In this document: positions 1-8,780 of the stretch, in pieces
Position numbering within the stretch: position 1 is the first letter of the stretch
Layout: every line of letters starts with the position of its first letter
Source of the DNA: Rhizobium sp. 18055
GTDB lineage: Bacteria > Pseudomonadota > Alphaproteobacteria > Rhizobiales > Rhizobiaceae
Assembly (NCBI RefSeq): GCF_902706285.1
Contig: NZ_CACSKD010000021.1
Span: 1 to 64,000 of the forward strand
Direction: 5' to 3'
Length of the DNA: 64,000 nucleotides
The notes under the pieces: model-generated
Database searches by the model: none
What the model was told of the DNA's origin: nothing
What the model saw: only the letters and a program-made list of their open reading frames with translations
Position numbers and translations under genes: made by a program

Positions 1-209
1 AGGTCGGCCAGACCGGCAAGGTGGTCGCACCCGATCTCTATATCGCCGTCGGCATCTCCGGCGCCATCCAGCATCTGGCCGGCATGAAGGACTCGAAGGT
101 CATCGTCGCCATCAACAAGGACGAGGAGGCACCGATCTTCCAGGTGGCCGACTACGGCCTCGTCGCCGACCTGTTCGAAGCCCTGCCGGAACTGCAGAAG
201 GCGCTGTGA
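1..209 (+). CDS. etfA: Electron transfer flavoprotein alpha subunit, C-terminal part (cut by window edge)
   Basis: Only the last 68 codons are present and the reading frame is open from base 3. The residues match the FAD-binding C-terminal domain of EtfA: a VGQTGKVVAPDLYIAVGISG stretch followed by GAIQHLAGM and IVAINKDEEAPIF, which in the family contact FAD and AMP. EtfA pairs with EtfB to pass electrons from acyl-CoA and other dehydrogenases to ETF-ubiquinone oxidoreductase. The next gene downstream is a 3-hydroxyacyl-CoA dehydrogenase, which fits a fatty-acid or hydroxybutyrate oxidation context. A hairpin terminator follows within 15 bases. Confidence 0.95.
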   Translation, partial: VGQTGKVVAPDLYIAVGISGAIQHLAGMKDSKVIVAINKDEEAPIFQVADYGLVADLFEALPELQKAL

Positions 210-219
210 TTACAATGAC

Positions 220-249
220 GCCCGGTTTCGCAGGCGAGACCGGGCTTTT
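220..249 (+). terminator. Rho-independent terminator after etfA
   Basis: Arms GCCCGGT (220-226) and ACCGGGC (239-245) form a hairpin followed by TTTT, 10 bases after the etfA stop codon. Confidence 0.75.
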
Positions 250-316
250 CGCGCTTGCGTCAAATCTTTCGCATGTGCGAGCGACTGGAAAATTATCTTT
301 TTAGGGTCTACTACTG

Positions 317-349
317 CTGCCGGGCGATCATTCGCCCGGCAGTTTTGTT
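317..349 (+). terminator. Strong hairpin terminator or attenuator in front of the 3-hydroxybutyryl-CoA dehydrogenase gene
   Basis: Perfect 10-bp arms CTGCCGGGCG (317-326) and CGCCCGGCAG (333-342) enclose a 6-base loop and are followed by TTTTGTT. It lies about 70 bases downstream of the etfA terminator and about 50 bases before the next start codon. It could end a small transcript made from 250-316, or act as a leader attenuator. No leader peptide is obvious. Confidence 0.7.
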
Positions 350-397
350 GGATAGGTACGGCAGGCGCGGGGGCGAGTGCCAAGCAGGGGTTTGGAG

Positions 398-1279
398 ATG
401 ACTGCGGTGTTTAAAACGATCGGTATTGTCGGCGCAGGCCAGATGGGTTGCGGCATCGCGCAGGTTTCTGCAGGCGCAGGCTACAGGGTCCATATCTACG
501 ACCTCTCCCAGGACCGCATCGAGCATGGTCTCGCCACCATCAACGGCAACCTTGCCCGCCATGTCACCAGCGGCAAGATGACCGACGAGGAACGCGCCGC
601 CTCCCTCGCCCTGATTACCGGCTCCTCCGACGTCAACGATCTCGCCTCCTCCGATCTGGTGATCGAGGCCGCCACCGAAGACGAAAGCGTCAAGCGCAAG
701 ATCTACACCCTCGTCTGCCCGGTCCTGAAGCCGGAAGCCATCATTGCCACCAACACCTCATCGCTTTCGATTACCCGACTTGCGTCGGCCACCGACCGGC
801 CGGAGCGCTTCATGGGCATCCACTTCATGAACCCGGTGCCGGTGATGAAGCTGGTCGAGCTGGTGCGCGGCATCGCCACCGAGGAAACCACATTCAAGAA
901 GGCCCGCGAATTCGTCGCCTCGCTGGAAAAGACCGTCACCGTCGCCGAGGATTTCCCGGCCTTCATCGTCAACCGCATCCTGCTGCCGATGATCAACGAG
1001 GCGATCTACACGCTCTACGAAGGCGTCGGCACGGTCGATGCCATCGACACCGCCATGAAACTCGGCGCCAATCACCCGATGGGCCCGCTGCAGCTCGCCG
1101 ATTTCATCGGCCTCGACACCTGCCTGTCAATCATGCAGGTCCTGCACGACGGCCTCGCCGACAGCAAATACCGCCCCTGCCCGCTGCTGGTGAAATACGT
1201 CGAAGCCGGCTGGCTGGGCCGCAAATCCGGCCGCGGCTTCTATGATTATCGCGGTGAAGTTCCGGTTCCGACGCGGTAG
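398..1279 (+). CDS. hbd: 3-hydroxybutyryl-CoA dehydrogenase
   Basis: NAD(P)-dependent oxidation of 3-hydroxybutyryl-CoA to acetoacetyl-CoA. The 293-residue length is typical of the single-domain bacterial enzyme. A Rossmann motif GAGQMG is at residues 12-17. The catalytic dyad is visible as His142 in GIHFMNPVP and Glu154 in KLVELV. The C-terminal dimerisation domain carries NHPMGPLQLADFIGLD. I chose ATG 398, which has AGGGG seven bases upstream. A GTG at 377 is in frame, but it would add seven unconserved residues. It follows etfA on the same strand, but with two terminators between them, so it is probably transcribed separately. Confidence 0.93.
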   Translation: MTAVFKTIGIVGAGQMGCGIAQVSAGAGYRVHIYDLSQDRIEHGLATINGNLARHVTSGKMTDEERAASLALITGSSDVNDLASSDLVIEAATEDESVKRKIYTLVCPVLKPEAIIATNTSSLSITRLASATDRPERFMGIHFMNPVPVMKLVELVRGIATEETTFKKAREFVASLEKTVTVAEDFPAFIVNRILLPMINEAIYTLYEGVGTVDAIDTAMKLGANHPMGPLQLADFIGLDTCLSIMQVLHDGLADSKYRPCPLLVKYVEAGWLGRKSGRGFYDYRGEVPVPTR

Positions 1280-1324
1280 GCTTTGTCGGGGGGGCGGTCT
1301 GGTTGCAATCTACAGAGCCAACAG

Positions 1325-1531
1325 CCCCCTCATCCCCGGTGCAACGAGTTGCACCTGCCCTGCCGGCACCTTCTCCCCATTGGGGAGAAGAGCACCCGCT
1401 CGCCAAGCCAATTGCCCAATTGTCCTCGGCCTTAGTCGCCAGCAACATGCAAGTTCGGGGAAGAACGCCCGCACCCAGCCCCTTCTACCCAACGGGGAGA
1501 AGTGCCGGAGCGCAGCGAGGCGATGAGGGGG
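1325..1531. repeat. RIME-like palindromic intergenic element
   Basis: This fills most of the 322-base gap between hbd and tlpA, which has no convincing gene. The outer ends are inverted (CCCCCTCATC at 1325 and GATGAGGGGG ending at 1531). Inside are perfect hairpins GGTGCAAC/GTTGCACC (1338-1355) and CTTCTCCCCA/TGGGGAGAAG (1370-1390), and an imperfect inverted copy of the second near 1481-1502. The same modules recur at 33.6-33.8 kb and at the window end. The organisation resembles the rhizobial intergenic mosaic elements (RIME). Open frames here are chance readings of the repeat. Confidence 0.8.
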
Positions 1532-1601
1532 CAAGCGACGCAAGGAGCGCGCGGCCGGAGCTAAAAGCGATGGCCGAACCCGACACACTCGAACCCCAAC
1601 A

Positions 1602-2264
1602 CTAAGAGCCCATCGCCCCCCGGATCAACGCCTTGGCATCCTCGCTGTCCCAGGCCGCCGGGCCGTTCATCGCCGAGATCAGGCAGCCCTTGCCGTCGAT
1701 CAGCAGCGTCACCGGCAATCCGAACGCCAGCCCCTGCTTCTTCAGCCCGTTGAACACCTCGATGGTGTTGTCGCGATAGAGCTGCAGCGCGTCGACGCCG
1801 GTGTCGCTGAGAAAGATCTTCGGCTTCTCGTCATCGCCCGTGTCGATATTGACGGGTACCACCTGAAACTTGTCGCTGCCGAGCGCCTTCTCCAGCGCGT
1901 TCAGCGCCGGCATCTCCTCGCGGCATGGCACGCACCATGTCGCCCACAGATTGAACAGCACCGTCTTGCCGGCGAAATGGTCGAGCGTCATCGGCTTGCC
2001 GTCGGCGCCGTTAAACGCGATCGATGTCATCCGGCGCGGCTCGTCGGCGGTGACCATGGCCGCCACCTCGCCCTTCAGCAGCGGCTTGATCCGCGTGGCG
2101 ATCTCCTTCGTCGCCTTGCATTCGCTCGCCGCCGTTTCGCCACCGCCATTGCCAGACCCGGTCTCCTTAATGTAAACCGCTGCCGCACCGGCAATGATGC
2201 CTGCGACGACCGCGATCCCGATCAGCTTGAGGGATGGCAGGCGCAAGGGCGTTCTTGTTGTCAT
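1602..2264 (-). CDS. tlpA: Thiol:disulfide interchange protein TlpA
   Basis: Membrane-anchored periplasmic thioredoxin-like reductase. In rhizobia TlpA keeps cysteines of cytochrome oxidase assembly factors and CuA sites reduced. The 220-residue protein has an N-terminal signal anchor (residues about 13-31) and then an extra N-terminal periplasmic segment typical of TlpA. The thioredoxin fold carries the active site WCVPC within LWATWCVPCREEMPAL. The ATG is preceded by GGGAG. It is divergent from argH with only 42 bases between the start codons, so the two promoters must overlap. Distant homologues such as ResA are possible, but the neighbourhood (argH, lptM, lysA) is that of tlpA in rhizobia. 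Confidence 0.9.
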   Translation of the reverse strand: MTTRTPLRLPSLKLIGIAVVAGIIAGAAAVYIKETGSGNGGGETAASECKATKEIATRIKPLLKGEVAAMVTADEPRRMTSIAFNGADGKPMTLDHFAGKTVLFNLWATWCVPCREEMPALNALEKALGSDKFQVVPVNIDTGDDEKPKIFLSDTGVDALQLYRDNTIEVFNGLKKQGLAFGLPVTLLIDGKGCLISAMNGPAAWDSEDAKALIRGAMGS

Positions 2265-2306
2265 TTCATTCTCCCGGACACGCGTTCTTCAAGGCAGGCA
2301 TCTTTC

Positions 2307-3707
2307 ATGGCCGACAGCACGGACACCAAATCCTCCAACCAGATGTGGGGCGGACGTTTCGCTTCCGGCCCAGATGCGATCATGGAGGAGATAAATGCCT
2401 CGATCGGTTTCGACAAGAAGCTGTTTGCGCAGGATATCCGCGGATCGATCGCCCACGCCACCATGCTCGCCCACCAGGGCATCATCCAGGCCGACGATAA
2501 AGACAAGATCGTCGAAGGGCTAAACACGATCCTGTCAGAGATCCAGAACGGCAATTTCGAGTTCTCCCGCAAGCTCGAAGACATCCACATGAATGTCGAG
2601 GCCCGCCTCGCGACGCTGATCGGCCCGGCCGCCGGCCGCCTGCACACCGCCCGCTCGCGCAACGACCAGGTGGCGCTCGATTTCCGCCTCTGGGTGAAGG
2701 AAGAGTTGCAGAAGACCGAGCAGCTGCTGACCAACCTGATCGCCGCCTTCCTCGACCGCGCCGAAGAACATGCCGACACCGTGATGCCCGGCTTTACCCA
2801 TCTGCAGACGGCCCAGCCGGTCACCTTCGGTCATCATTGCATGGCCTATGTCGAAATGTTCGGCCGCGACCGCTCGCGCGTGCGCCACGCCATCGAGCAT
2901 CTCGACGAGAGCCCGATCGGCGCTGCGGCCCTTGCCGGCACCGGCTATCCGATCGACCGCCACATGACCGCCAAGGCGCTCGGCTTCCGCGAACCGACCC
3001 GCAACTCGATCGACACCGTTTCGGATCGCGATTTCGCCATCGAGTTCCTGGCGCTGGCCGCCATCTGCGCCATGCACCTGTCGCGTCTGGCCGAAGAGAT
3101 CGTCATCTGGTCGACGCCGCAGTTCGGCTTCGTGCGCCTGTCGGATGCCTTCTCCACCGGCTCCTCGATCATGCCGCAGAAGAAGAACCCGGATGCCGCC
3201 GAACTGGTGCGCGCCAAGACCGGCCGCATCAACGGCTCGCTGATCGCGCTGCTGACGATCATGAAGGGCCTGCCGCTCGCCTATTCCAAGGACATGCAGG
3301 AAGACAAGGAACAGGTCTTCGACGCTGCCGAGAGCATCGAGCTGGCAATCGCCGCGATGACCGGCATGGTCCGCGACCTGACGATCAACACAGCCCGCAT
3401 GAAGGCTGCCGCCGGCACCGGCTATTCGACCGCCACCGACCTCGCCGACTGGCTGGTGCGCGAAGCCGGCCTGCCGTTCCGCGATGCCCACCATGTGACC
3501 GGCCGCGCCGTGGCGCTCGCCGAAAGCAAGGGCTGCGATCTGGCCGAGCTTCCGCTTGCCGATCTGCAGGCGATCAACGCGGCCATAACAGACAAGGTCT
3601 ACGACGTCCTGACGGTCGAAGCCTCGGTTGCCAGCCGCAAGAGCTTCGGCGGCACCGCCCCGTCGGAAGTGCGCAAGCAGATCGCCTACTGGCGCGCCCG
3701 CAACTGA
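2307..3707 (+). CDS. argH: Argininosuccinate lyase
   Basis: Last step of arginine synthesis: argininosuccinate to arginine plus fumarate. The protein is 466 residues, standard length. It begins with KSSNQMWGGRFASGPD, the conserved N-terminus. The fumarase/aspartase-superfamily signature GSSIMPQKKNPD is at residues 285-296, and HTARSRNDQVALDFR, the substrate-binding loop, is near residue 115. The frame is open far upstream, but conservation and an AAGG element place the start at ATG 2307. It is followed by lptM and lysA on the same strand, the usual rhizobial order. Confidence 0.97.
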   Translation: MADSTDTKSSNQMWGGRFASGPDAIMEEINASIGFDKKLFAQDIRGSIAHATMLAHQGIIQADDKDKIVEGLNTILSEIQNGNFEFSRKLEDIHMNVEARLATLIGPAAGRLHTARSRNDQVALDFRLWVKEELQKTEQLLTNLIAAFLDRAEEHADTVMPGFTHLQTAQPVTFGHHCMAYVEMFGRDRSRVRHAIEHLDESPIGAAALAGTGYPIDRHMTAKALGFREPTRNSIDTVSDRDFAIEFLALAAICAMHLSRLAEEIVIWSTPQFGFVRLSDAFSTGSSIMPQKKNPDAAELVRAKTGRINGSLIALLTIMKGLPLAYSKDMQEDKEQVFDAAESIELAIAAMTGMVRDLTINTARMKAAAGTGYSTATDLADWLVREAGLPFRDAHHVTGRAVALAESKGCDLAELPLADLQAINAAITDKVYDVLTVEASVASRKSFGGTAPSEVRKQIAYWRARN

Positions 3708-3840
3708 GTGTTTCGGGCGATGTGCTGAGCACTTCGCCGGTTCCCATCGGGCAAAGCCGAAGACCCCAACAATCAGGGTGCACAAGCCGGATAAACTTCG
3801 CTATGAAGATGTCCAACGCCGCCGCTCCAAGAGGAATCCC

Positions 3841-4035
3841 ATGCAGACCAGCTTCCCGCAGATCATCCGCCTGACGGTTGTTTTCGCCGTGATCGGCCTT
3901 GCCGTTGCCGGATGCGGGCGCAAGGGCGATCTCGATCCGCCGAGCGTGCAGGCAACCAAGGGGGGCGACTCGTCCAAGCCGACGCAACAGCCCGGCGTCA
4001 AGGACAGGCCCTTCTTCCTCGATCCCCTTCTGTAA
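3841..4035 (+). CDS. lptM: LptM-type (YifL-like) small lipoprotein
   Basis: This 64-residue lipoprotein starts with a signal peptide whose lipobox LAVAGC is followed by GRKGDLDPP, the CGxKGxLxxP signature of LptM/YifL. In enterobacteria LptM binds the LPS translocon LptD/LptE and helps its oxidative maturation; that role here is inferred from family membership. It sits between argH and lysA, a position conserved in many proteobacteria, and 12 bases before lysA, so they are probably co-transcribed. AGAGGA precedes the ATG. The C-terminal half is low-complexity (Lys, Gln, Pro) and probably disordered. Confidence 0.85.
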   Translation: MQTSFPQIIRLTVVFAVIGLAVAGCGRKGDLDPPSVQATKGGDSSKPTQQPGVKDRPFFLDPLL

Positions 4036-4047
4036 CAGGCAACTCCA

Positions 4048-5316
4048 GTGAACCATTTCGAGTATCGCGACGGCATCCTTTACGCCGAGAACGTTCCCGT
4101 TCCCGAGATCGCCAAGGCCGTCGGCACGCCCTTCTACGTCTATTCGACCGCAACGCTGGAGCGCCATTACAAGGTGTTCTCGCAGGCTTTCAGCGATGTC
4201 GATTCGATGGTCTGCTACGCCATGAAGGCCAACTCGAACCAGGCCGTGCTGAAGACGCTGGGCAATCTCGGCGCCGGCATCGACGTGGTCTCCGAGGGCG
4301 AACTGCGCCGCGCACTTGCCGCCGGCATCCCGGCAAACCGCATCATGTTCTCCGGCGTCGGCAAGACCCCGCGCGAGATGGACTATGCGCTGGAAGCCGG
4401 CATCTACTGCTTCAACGTCGAATCCGAGCCGGAACTCGAGATCCTCAACCAGCGCGCCATCAAGGCCGGCAAGAAGGCGCCCGTCTCCTTCCGCATCAAT
4501 CCTGATGTCGATGCCAGGACGCATGCGAAGATCTCGACCGGCAAGAAGGAAAACAAGTTCGGCATCTCCTGGGAACGCGCCCGCGCCGTCTATGCCCGCG
4601 CCGCCACCCTTGATGGCATCGAGGCCAACGGCATCGACATGCATATCGGCAGCCAGATCACCGAACTGCAGCCCTTCGACGACGCCTTCAAGCTGCTGCG
4701 CGAGCTGGTCACCACGCTGCGCGCCGATGGCCATGACATCCACCACGTCGATATCGGCGGTGGTCTCGGCATTCCCTACAAGGACGACAACAACCCGCCG
4801 CCGCTGCCCGACGCCTATGCGGCGATCGTCAAGAACCAGCTGCGCGAGCTCAACTGCAAGATCGTCATGGAGCCCGGCCGCCTGATCGTCGGCAATGCCG
4901 GCATCCTGGTCACCGAGGTGCTCTACGTGAAGGACGGCGGCGAGAAGACCTTCGTCATCGTCGACGCCGCCATGAACGACCTGATCCGCCCGACGCTGTA
5001 CGAGGCCTATCACGAGATCCGCCCGGTGGTGATCTCCGCTGCCAACGCCCCGCGCATCAAAGCCGATGTCGTTGGTCCCGTCTGCGAAACAGGCGATTAC
5101 CTGGCGCTCGACCGCGAAATGGCGATGCCGAAATCCGGCGATCTCATTGCCGTCAGCTCCGCCGGCGCCTATGGCGCCGTGCAGGCCGGCACCTATAACA
5201 GCCGTCTGCTGGTCCCCGAAGTGCTGGTCAAAGGCAGCGATTTCCATGTCATTCGTCCGCGCCGGACCTATGAGGAACTGATCGCGCTCGACAGCGTCCC
5301 GGCCTGGCTCGACTGA
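4048..5316 (+). CDS. lysA: Diaminopimelate decarboxylase
   Basis: PLP-dependent decarboxylation of meso-diaminopimelate to lysine, the last step of lysine synthesis. The 422-residue alanine-racemase-fold enzyme shows the PLP lysine in CYAMKANSN (Lys60), the phosphate-binding glycines in DIGGGLGIPY, EPGRLIVGNAG, and the CETGD motif whose Cys belongs to the partner active site. The start is GTG 4048, giving MNHFEYRDGILYAE, the conserved N-terminus. It closes the argH-lptM-lysA cluster. Confidence 0.97.
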   Translation: MNHFEYRDGILYAENVPVPEIAKAVGTPFYVYSTATLERHYKVFSQAFSDVDSMVCYAMKANSNQAVLKTLGNLGAGIDVVSEGELRRALAAGIPANRIMFSGVGKTPREMDYALEAGIYCFNVESEPELEILNQRAIKAGKKAPVSFRINPDVDARTHAKISTGKKENKFGISWERARAVYARAATLDGIEANGIDMHIGSQITELQPFDDAFKLLRELVTTLRADGHDIHHVDIGGGLGIPYKDDNNPPPLPDAYAAIVKNQLRELNCKIVMEPGRLIVGNAGILVTEVLYVKDGGEKTFVIVDAAMNDLIRPTLYEAYHEIRPVVISAANAPRIKADVVGPVCETGDYLALDREMAMPKSGDLIAVSSAGAYGAVQAGTYNSRLLVPEVLVKGSDFHVIRPRRTYEELIALDSVPAWLD

Positions 5317-5489
5317 GGATAACAATCACTTTTTGGCGAACGGGCGGGAAAAACCGGCATTAGCAGGCGCTTGCCCTCGCCTTCGCCACAAAGAATGTTA
5401 TCTTTTCCGCAGTGCGAATTGCCAGGCAGTCGCCGGAAGCGCCCTTTGCCCGTGACGCCAGCCCGAAACGCCAGATCGCGGAGACCGGA

Positions 5490-8204
5490 TTGAAGAACAG
5501 CGCCAGCAGCAACAAGAAGGGTGCATTTGCCTTGCGGCCGTCCCTCGCACGGCTGGTTGCGGCAAAGCGCCTGACCGCGCAATGCGTGCTGTTTTTCGAG
5601 CAGCTTCTGCCGTTGCTGCTGCCCATCCTCTCGCTGGCAGCACTGTATCTCGCCGCCTCCTGGTTCGGCATCTTCCGTATTGTTCCGGATTGGCTGCGTA
5701 TAGTCCTGTTGCTCGGCTTCGGCCTCGGCCTGCTCGCCACCCTCTATCCCTTCCGCAAGCTTCGCTGGCCGGACACGGCTGCCGCTGACCGCCTGCTGGA
5801 AGAGCGCAACGACCTGCCGCACCAGCCGGTCGCGGTGCAGGAAGACGAGCCGGCCTTCGACACCCCATTTGCCCGGGCGCTCTGGCGCGAACACCAGACC
5901 CGCATGGCCGAGAAGATCGCCACGCTGGATGCCGGCTTCCCGCAGCCGGATATCGCCACCCATGACCGCTGGGCGCTGCGCGCCGTTCCCGCACTGCTGA
6001 TCGTCATCGCCTTCGGCTATTCGCTATCGACCAATGGCGGCTCGATCGGTGATGCCCTGCAGGCCCGCCCGCAGGCACAGGCAACCGATCCGGCCGTGCG
6101 CATCGACGCCTGGGTCACGCCGCCCGCCTATACCGGCCGCGCCCCTGTCTATCTCACCGCCACCGGTACCGAGCAGGCCGCCATCAAGATCCCGCAGCTG
6201 TCGAACCTGACCGTGCGCGTCAGCGGCGGCAAGGCGGACGAGAAGGTTGTCTTCTCAAGGGAAGACGGCCAGAAGATCGAGATTGCCGCCGCCGAAAACA
6301 CTGCAGCCGCGCCGAATGGCCAGCCTGTTGCGCCGACACCCGCCGCTCAGCAGCCGACAGCAGCCCCCGCTGCCGCCACCACCCACATGATGAAGCTCGA
6401 GGAAAACGGCACGCTGGAGGTCAACGGCCGCAGGTGGACCTTCGACGTCATCCCCGACAGGGCCCCGGAGATCGCCTTCAACGGCATGCCGAAGCAGACG
6501 GTCAACGGCGCGCTGGAGATCGGCTTCACCATCAAGGACGATTACGGCGTTCAGGAAGCCTCGGCCGAGATCGTCCCCGTCGAGACCGACAGCACCGCGA
6601 CCCCGCTCTATCCGCTGCCCGATTACAAGCTCGACATCCCGCGCCGCAACGCTCGCGACGCCAAGGGCCTGACAAGCAAGAACCTCACCGAGCACCCGCT
6701 CGCCGGCAAGCGCGTGCTGATCACCCTGGTTGCCAGGGACGCAGCCGGCCAGACCGGCCGCAGCCCGCCGCACGAAATGACGCTTCCCGCCCGCCCGTTC
6801 AGCGAGCCGCTGGCCGCAGCCGTTGCCGAGGAGCGCCAGACCTTCGCACTCGACACCCGCAAGATGCCCGACGCCATCGCCCTCAACGAGGCGCTGACAC
6901 TGCGCCCTGAGGAGACGATCCCCAGCCTCACCAATTACCTGCTGATCGAATCGGCCCGCCAGCGCATGAAGCTCGCCAGGGGCGACGAGGCGCTGAAGGA
7001 CACCGCCGACTATCTCTGGGACATCGCCATCGGTATGGAGGACGGCGACCTCTCGCAGGCCGAGCGCAACCTGCGCAACGCCCAGCAGAACCTTGCCGAC
7101 GCCCTGCAGCGCAATGCGCCGGATGCCGAGGTCAAGAAGGCCATGGATGAACTGCGCAAGGCGATGCAGGACTACATGAAGGAGCTGGCGCAGCGCATGC
7201 AGAATGCGCCGATGCAGCCCAACCAGAACGCCCAGAACGTCATCCGCCAGCAGGATCTGGAGCGGATGATGGACCAGATCGAAAATCTCGCCCGCTCCGG
7301 CAACCGCGACGCCGCCCAGCAGATGCTGTCGGAACTGCAGCGGATGATGAACAACATGCAGGCCGGCAAGCCGCAGCGTGGCCAGCAGCAGCAGGGCCAG
7401 GACAACAGCCAGATGCGCCAGCAGATGGACAAGCTCGGCCAGATCCTGCGCGACCAGCAGAAGCTGATGGAGGAAACCTTCAAGCTCGACCAGCAGATGA
7501 AGGACCGCATGCAGCGCGGCGATCCCGGCATGGACCCCGATATGGGCATGAACGATCCGCTGATGAACGACATGCCGATGGACAATGACGGCATGCCGCA
7601 GGACCAGCAGCAGGGCCAGCAAAACCAGCAGGGCGAACAGGGACAACAAGGCCAGCAGGGTCAGAACCCCTCCGACCAGATGACGGCCGAACAGCTGCGC
7701 GAGGCGCTGAAGCAGCTGCGCGCGCAGCAGGATGCGCTCGGCAAGCAACTCGGCGAGATGCAGAAGAGCCTCGGCGAAATGGGCATGAAGCCGGGCCAGG
7801 GTTTTGGTCAGGCACAGCGCGAGATGGAAGGTGCGGGACGCGAACTCGGCGAGGGCCGCGGCGAACCGGCGATCCAGGGACAGGGCCGCGCACTGGAGGC
7901 ATTGCGCCAGGGCGCCCGCGACATGATGAGCCAGATGATGCAGGCGCAGCAGGGTCAGCAGGGCCAAGGTCAGGGCCAGGGCCCGCAGGGGCAGGTCGGC
8001 CAGGGCAACCAGAACGGCCGCGACCCGCTCGGTCGTCCGCGCCGCGCCGACGGTCCCGATTTCGGCGACCAGGTGAAGGTGCCCGACGAGATCGACGTGC
8101 AGCGCGCCCGCGAGATTCTCGACGCGATCCGCGAGAAGCTCGGCAACAACCCTTCCCAGGAGATGGAACGGCGCTATCTTGAACGTCTGCTCGACATTCA
8201 ATAA
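5490..8204 (+). CDS. TIGR02302 family (DUF4175) large membrane protein of unknown function
   Basis: A protein of about 904 residues conserved in alphaproteobacteria. Two hydrophobic segments lie near the N-terminus (LLPLLLPILSLAALYLAAS and IVLLLGFGLGLLATLYPF) and another after residue 170 (AVPALLIVIAFGYSL). A large periplasmic-type region with Ig-like strands follows, then a C-terminal third extremely rich in Gln, Met and Gly (QQQGQDNSQMRQQMDKLGQ and similar), probably coiled coil and disordered. I prefer TTG 5490, which has GCGGAG six bases upstream; the frame stays open to a GTG at 5412. It lies downstream of lysA on the same strand. Biochemical function is not known to me. Confidence 0.8.
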   Translation: MKNSASSNKKGAFALRPSLARLVAAKRLTAQCVLFFEQLLPLLLPILSLAALYLAASWFGIFRIVPDWLRIVLLLGFGLGLLATLYPFRKLRWPDTAAADRLLEERNDLPHQPVAVQEDEPAFDTPFARALWREHQTRMAEKIATLDAGFPQPDIATHDRWALRAVPALLIVIAFGYSLSTNGGSIGDALQARPQAQATDPAVRIDAWVTPPAYTGRAPVYLTATGTEQAAIKIPQLSNLTVRVSGGKADEKVVFSREDGQKIEIAAAENTAAAPNGQPVAPTPAAQQPTAAPAAATTHMMKLEENGTLEVNGRRWTFDVIPDRAPEIAFNGMPKQTVNGALEIGFTIKDDYGVQEASAEIVPVETDSTATPLYPLPDYKLDIPRRNARDAKGLTSKNLTEHPLAGKRVLITLVARDAAGQTGRSPPHEMTLPARPFSEPLAAAVAEERQTFALDTRKMPDAIALNEALTLRPEETIPSLTNYLLIESARQRMKLARGDEALKDTADYLWDIAIGMEDGDLSQAERNLRNAQQNLADALQRNAPDAEVKKAMDELRKAMQDYMKELAQRMQNAPMQPNQNAQNVIRQQDLERMMDQIENLARSGNRDAAQQMLSELQRMMNNMQAGKPQRGQQQQGQDNSQMRQQMDKLGQILRDQQKLMEETFKLDQQMKDRMQRGDPGMDPDMGMNDPLMNDMPMDNDGMPQDQQQGQQNQQGEQGQQGQQGQNPSDQMTAEQLREALKQLRAQQDALGKQLGEMQKSLGEMGMKPGQGFGQAQREMEGAGRELGEGRGEPAIQGQGRALEALRQGARDMMSQMMQAQQGQQGQGQGQGPQGQVGQGNQNGRDPLGRPRRADGPDFGDQVKVPDEIDVQRAREILDAIREKLGNNPSQEMERRYLERLLDIQ

Positions 8205-8262
8205 AGCACGCAGGATATAGCATTGATTTTAAACACGTCCCGGACCACGGCTTTTCACCCGT

Positions 8263-8778
8263 ATGGGGCTATTCTTGACCCGCAGAAGCTTCGTAGTGTC
8301 GCGGCGGCAGGCGACGAACGATAGCGATTCGATGGCAATTCTCTTCAAGACGGTAATCGATGAAAACACGGCATTCGAGTTGATCGGCAATGCCCTGTCC
8401 AACCACGGCACCGAATATGACGGCTACCTCAACGTCGTCGCCGACGAAGGCGAGCAGACGCTCTCCTGGGGGCCGAACATGCACGCCGAGCAGTTCCAGG
8501 CCGAGGTCACCGAAATCTTCCGCGCCACCTGGGATATCTGTCGCTTCTGGGTGGTCTACGAGCGCCGCGACGACCGCAGGGACCCCGCCGCCAACGACAT
8601 CCGCAACGCCGCCTTCAAGGTGACGCGTGCCTATGACGGCGTCGTCGTGGTCACCCTCAGCCTGCTCGGCAAGCGCGACGATACCGACGATATCGAACTG
8701 ATCTTCGTCTGCTTCCGGGAGGACCCACAGCGCCGCAATTTCCGCGTCCGCTTCGAGGGAAAGTTCATTCCCGCGTAG
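8263..8778 (+). CDS. Hypothetical protein, 171 residues
   Basis: A soluble protein with no domain I recognise. It has a two-strand/helix pattern, is acidic, and contains CRFWVVYERRDDRRDPAAND and a C-terminal ELIFVCFREDPQRRNFRVRF. Third-codon GC is as high as in its neighbours, so it is a real gene. The start is uncertain. ATG 8263 gives a basic N-terminus, while ATG 8332 (MAILFKTVIDENTAFELIG) looks more like a folded domain; neither has a good ribosome binding site. It follows the TIGR02302 gene by 58 bases on the same strand. Confidence 0.6.
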   Translation: MGLFLTRRSFVVSRRQATNDSDSMAILFKTVIDENTAFELIGNALSNHGTEYDGYLNVVADEGEQTLSWGPNMHAEQFQAEVTEIFRATWDICRFWVVYERRDDRRDPAANDIRNAAFKVTRAYDGVVVVTLSLLGKRDDTDDIELIFVCFREDPQRRNFRVRFEGKFIPA

Positions 8779-8780
8779 GC

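Noticed and set aside
1242..1605. Open frames of 92-105 codons in the hbd-tlpA gap, both strands
   Set aside because: They read through the RIME-like palindromes; the peptides are repeat translations.
2535..5325. Long minus-strand open frames (416 and 583 codons) over argH, lptM and lysA
   Set aside because: Shadows of argH and lysA; the plus-strand proteins are full-length and conserved.
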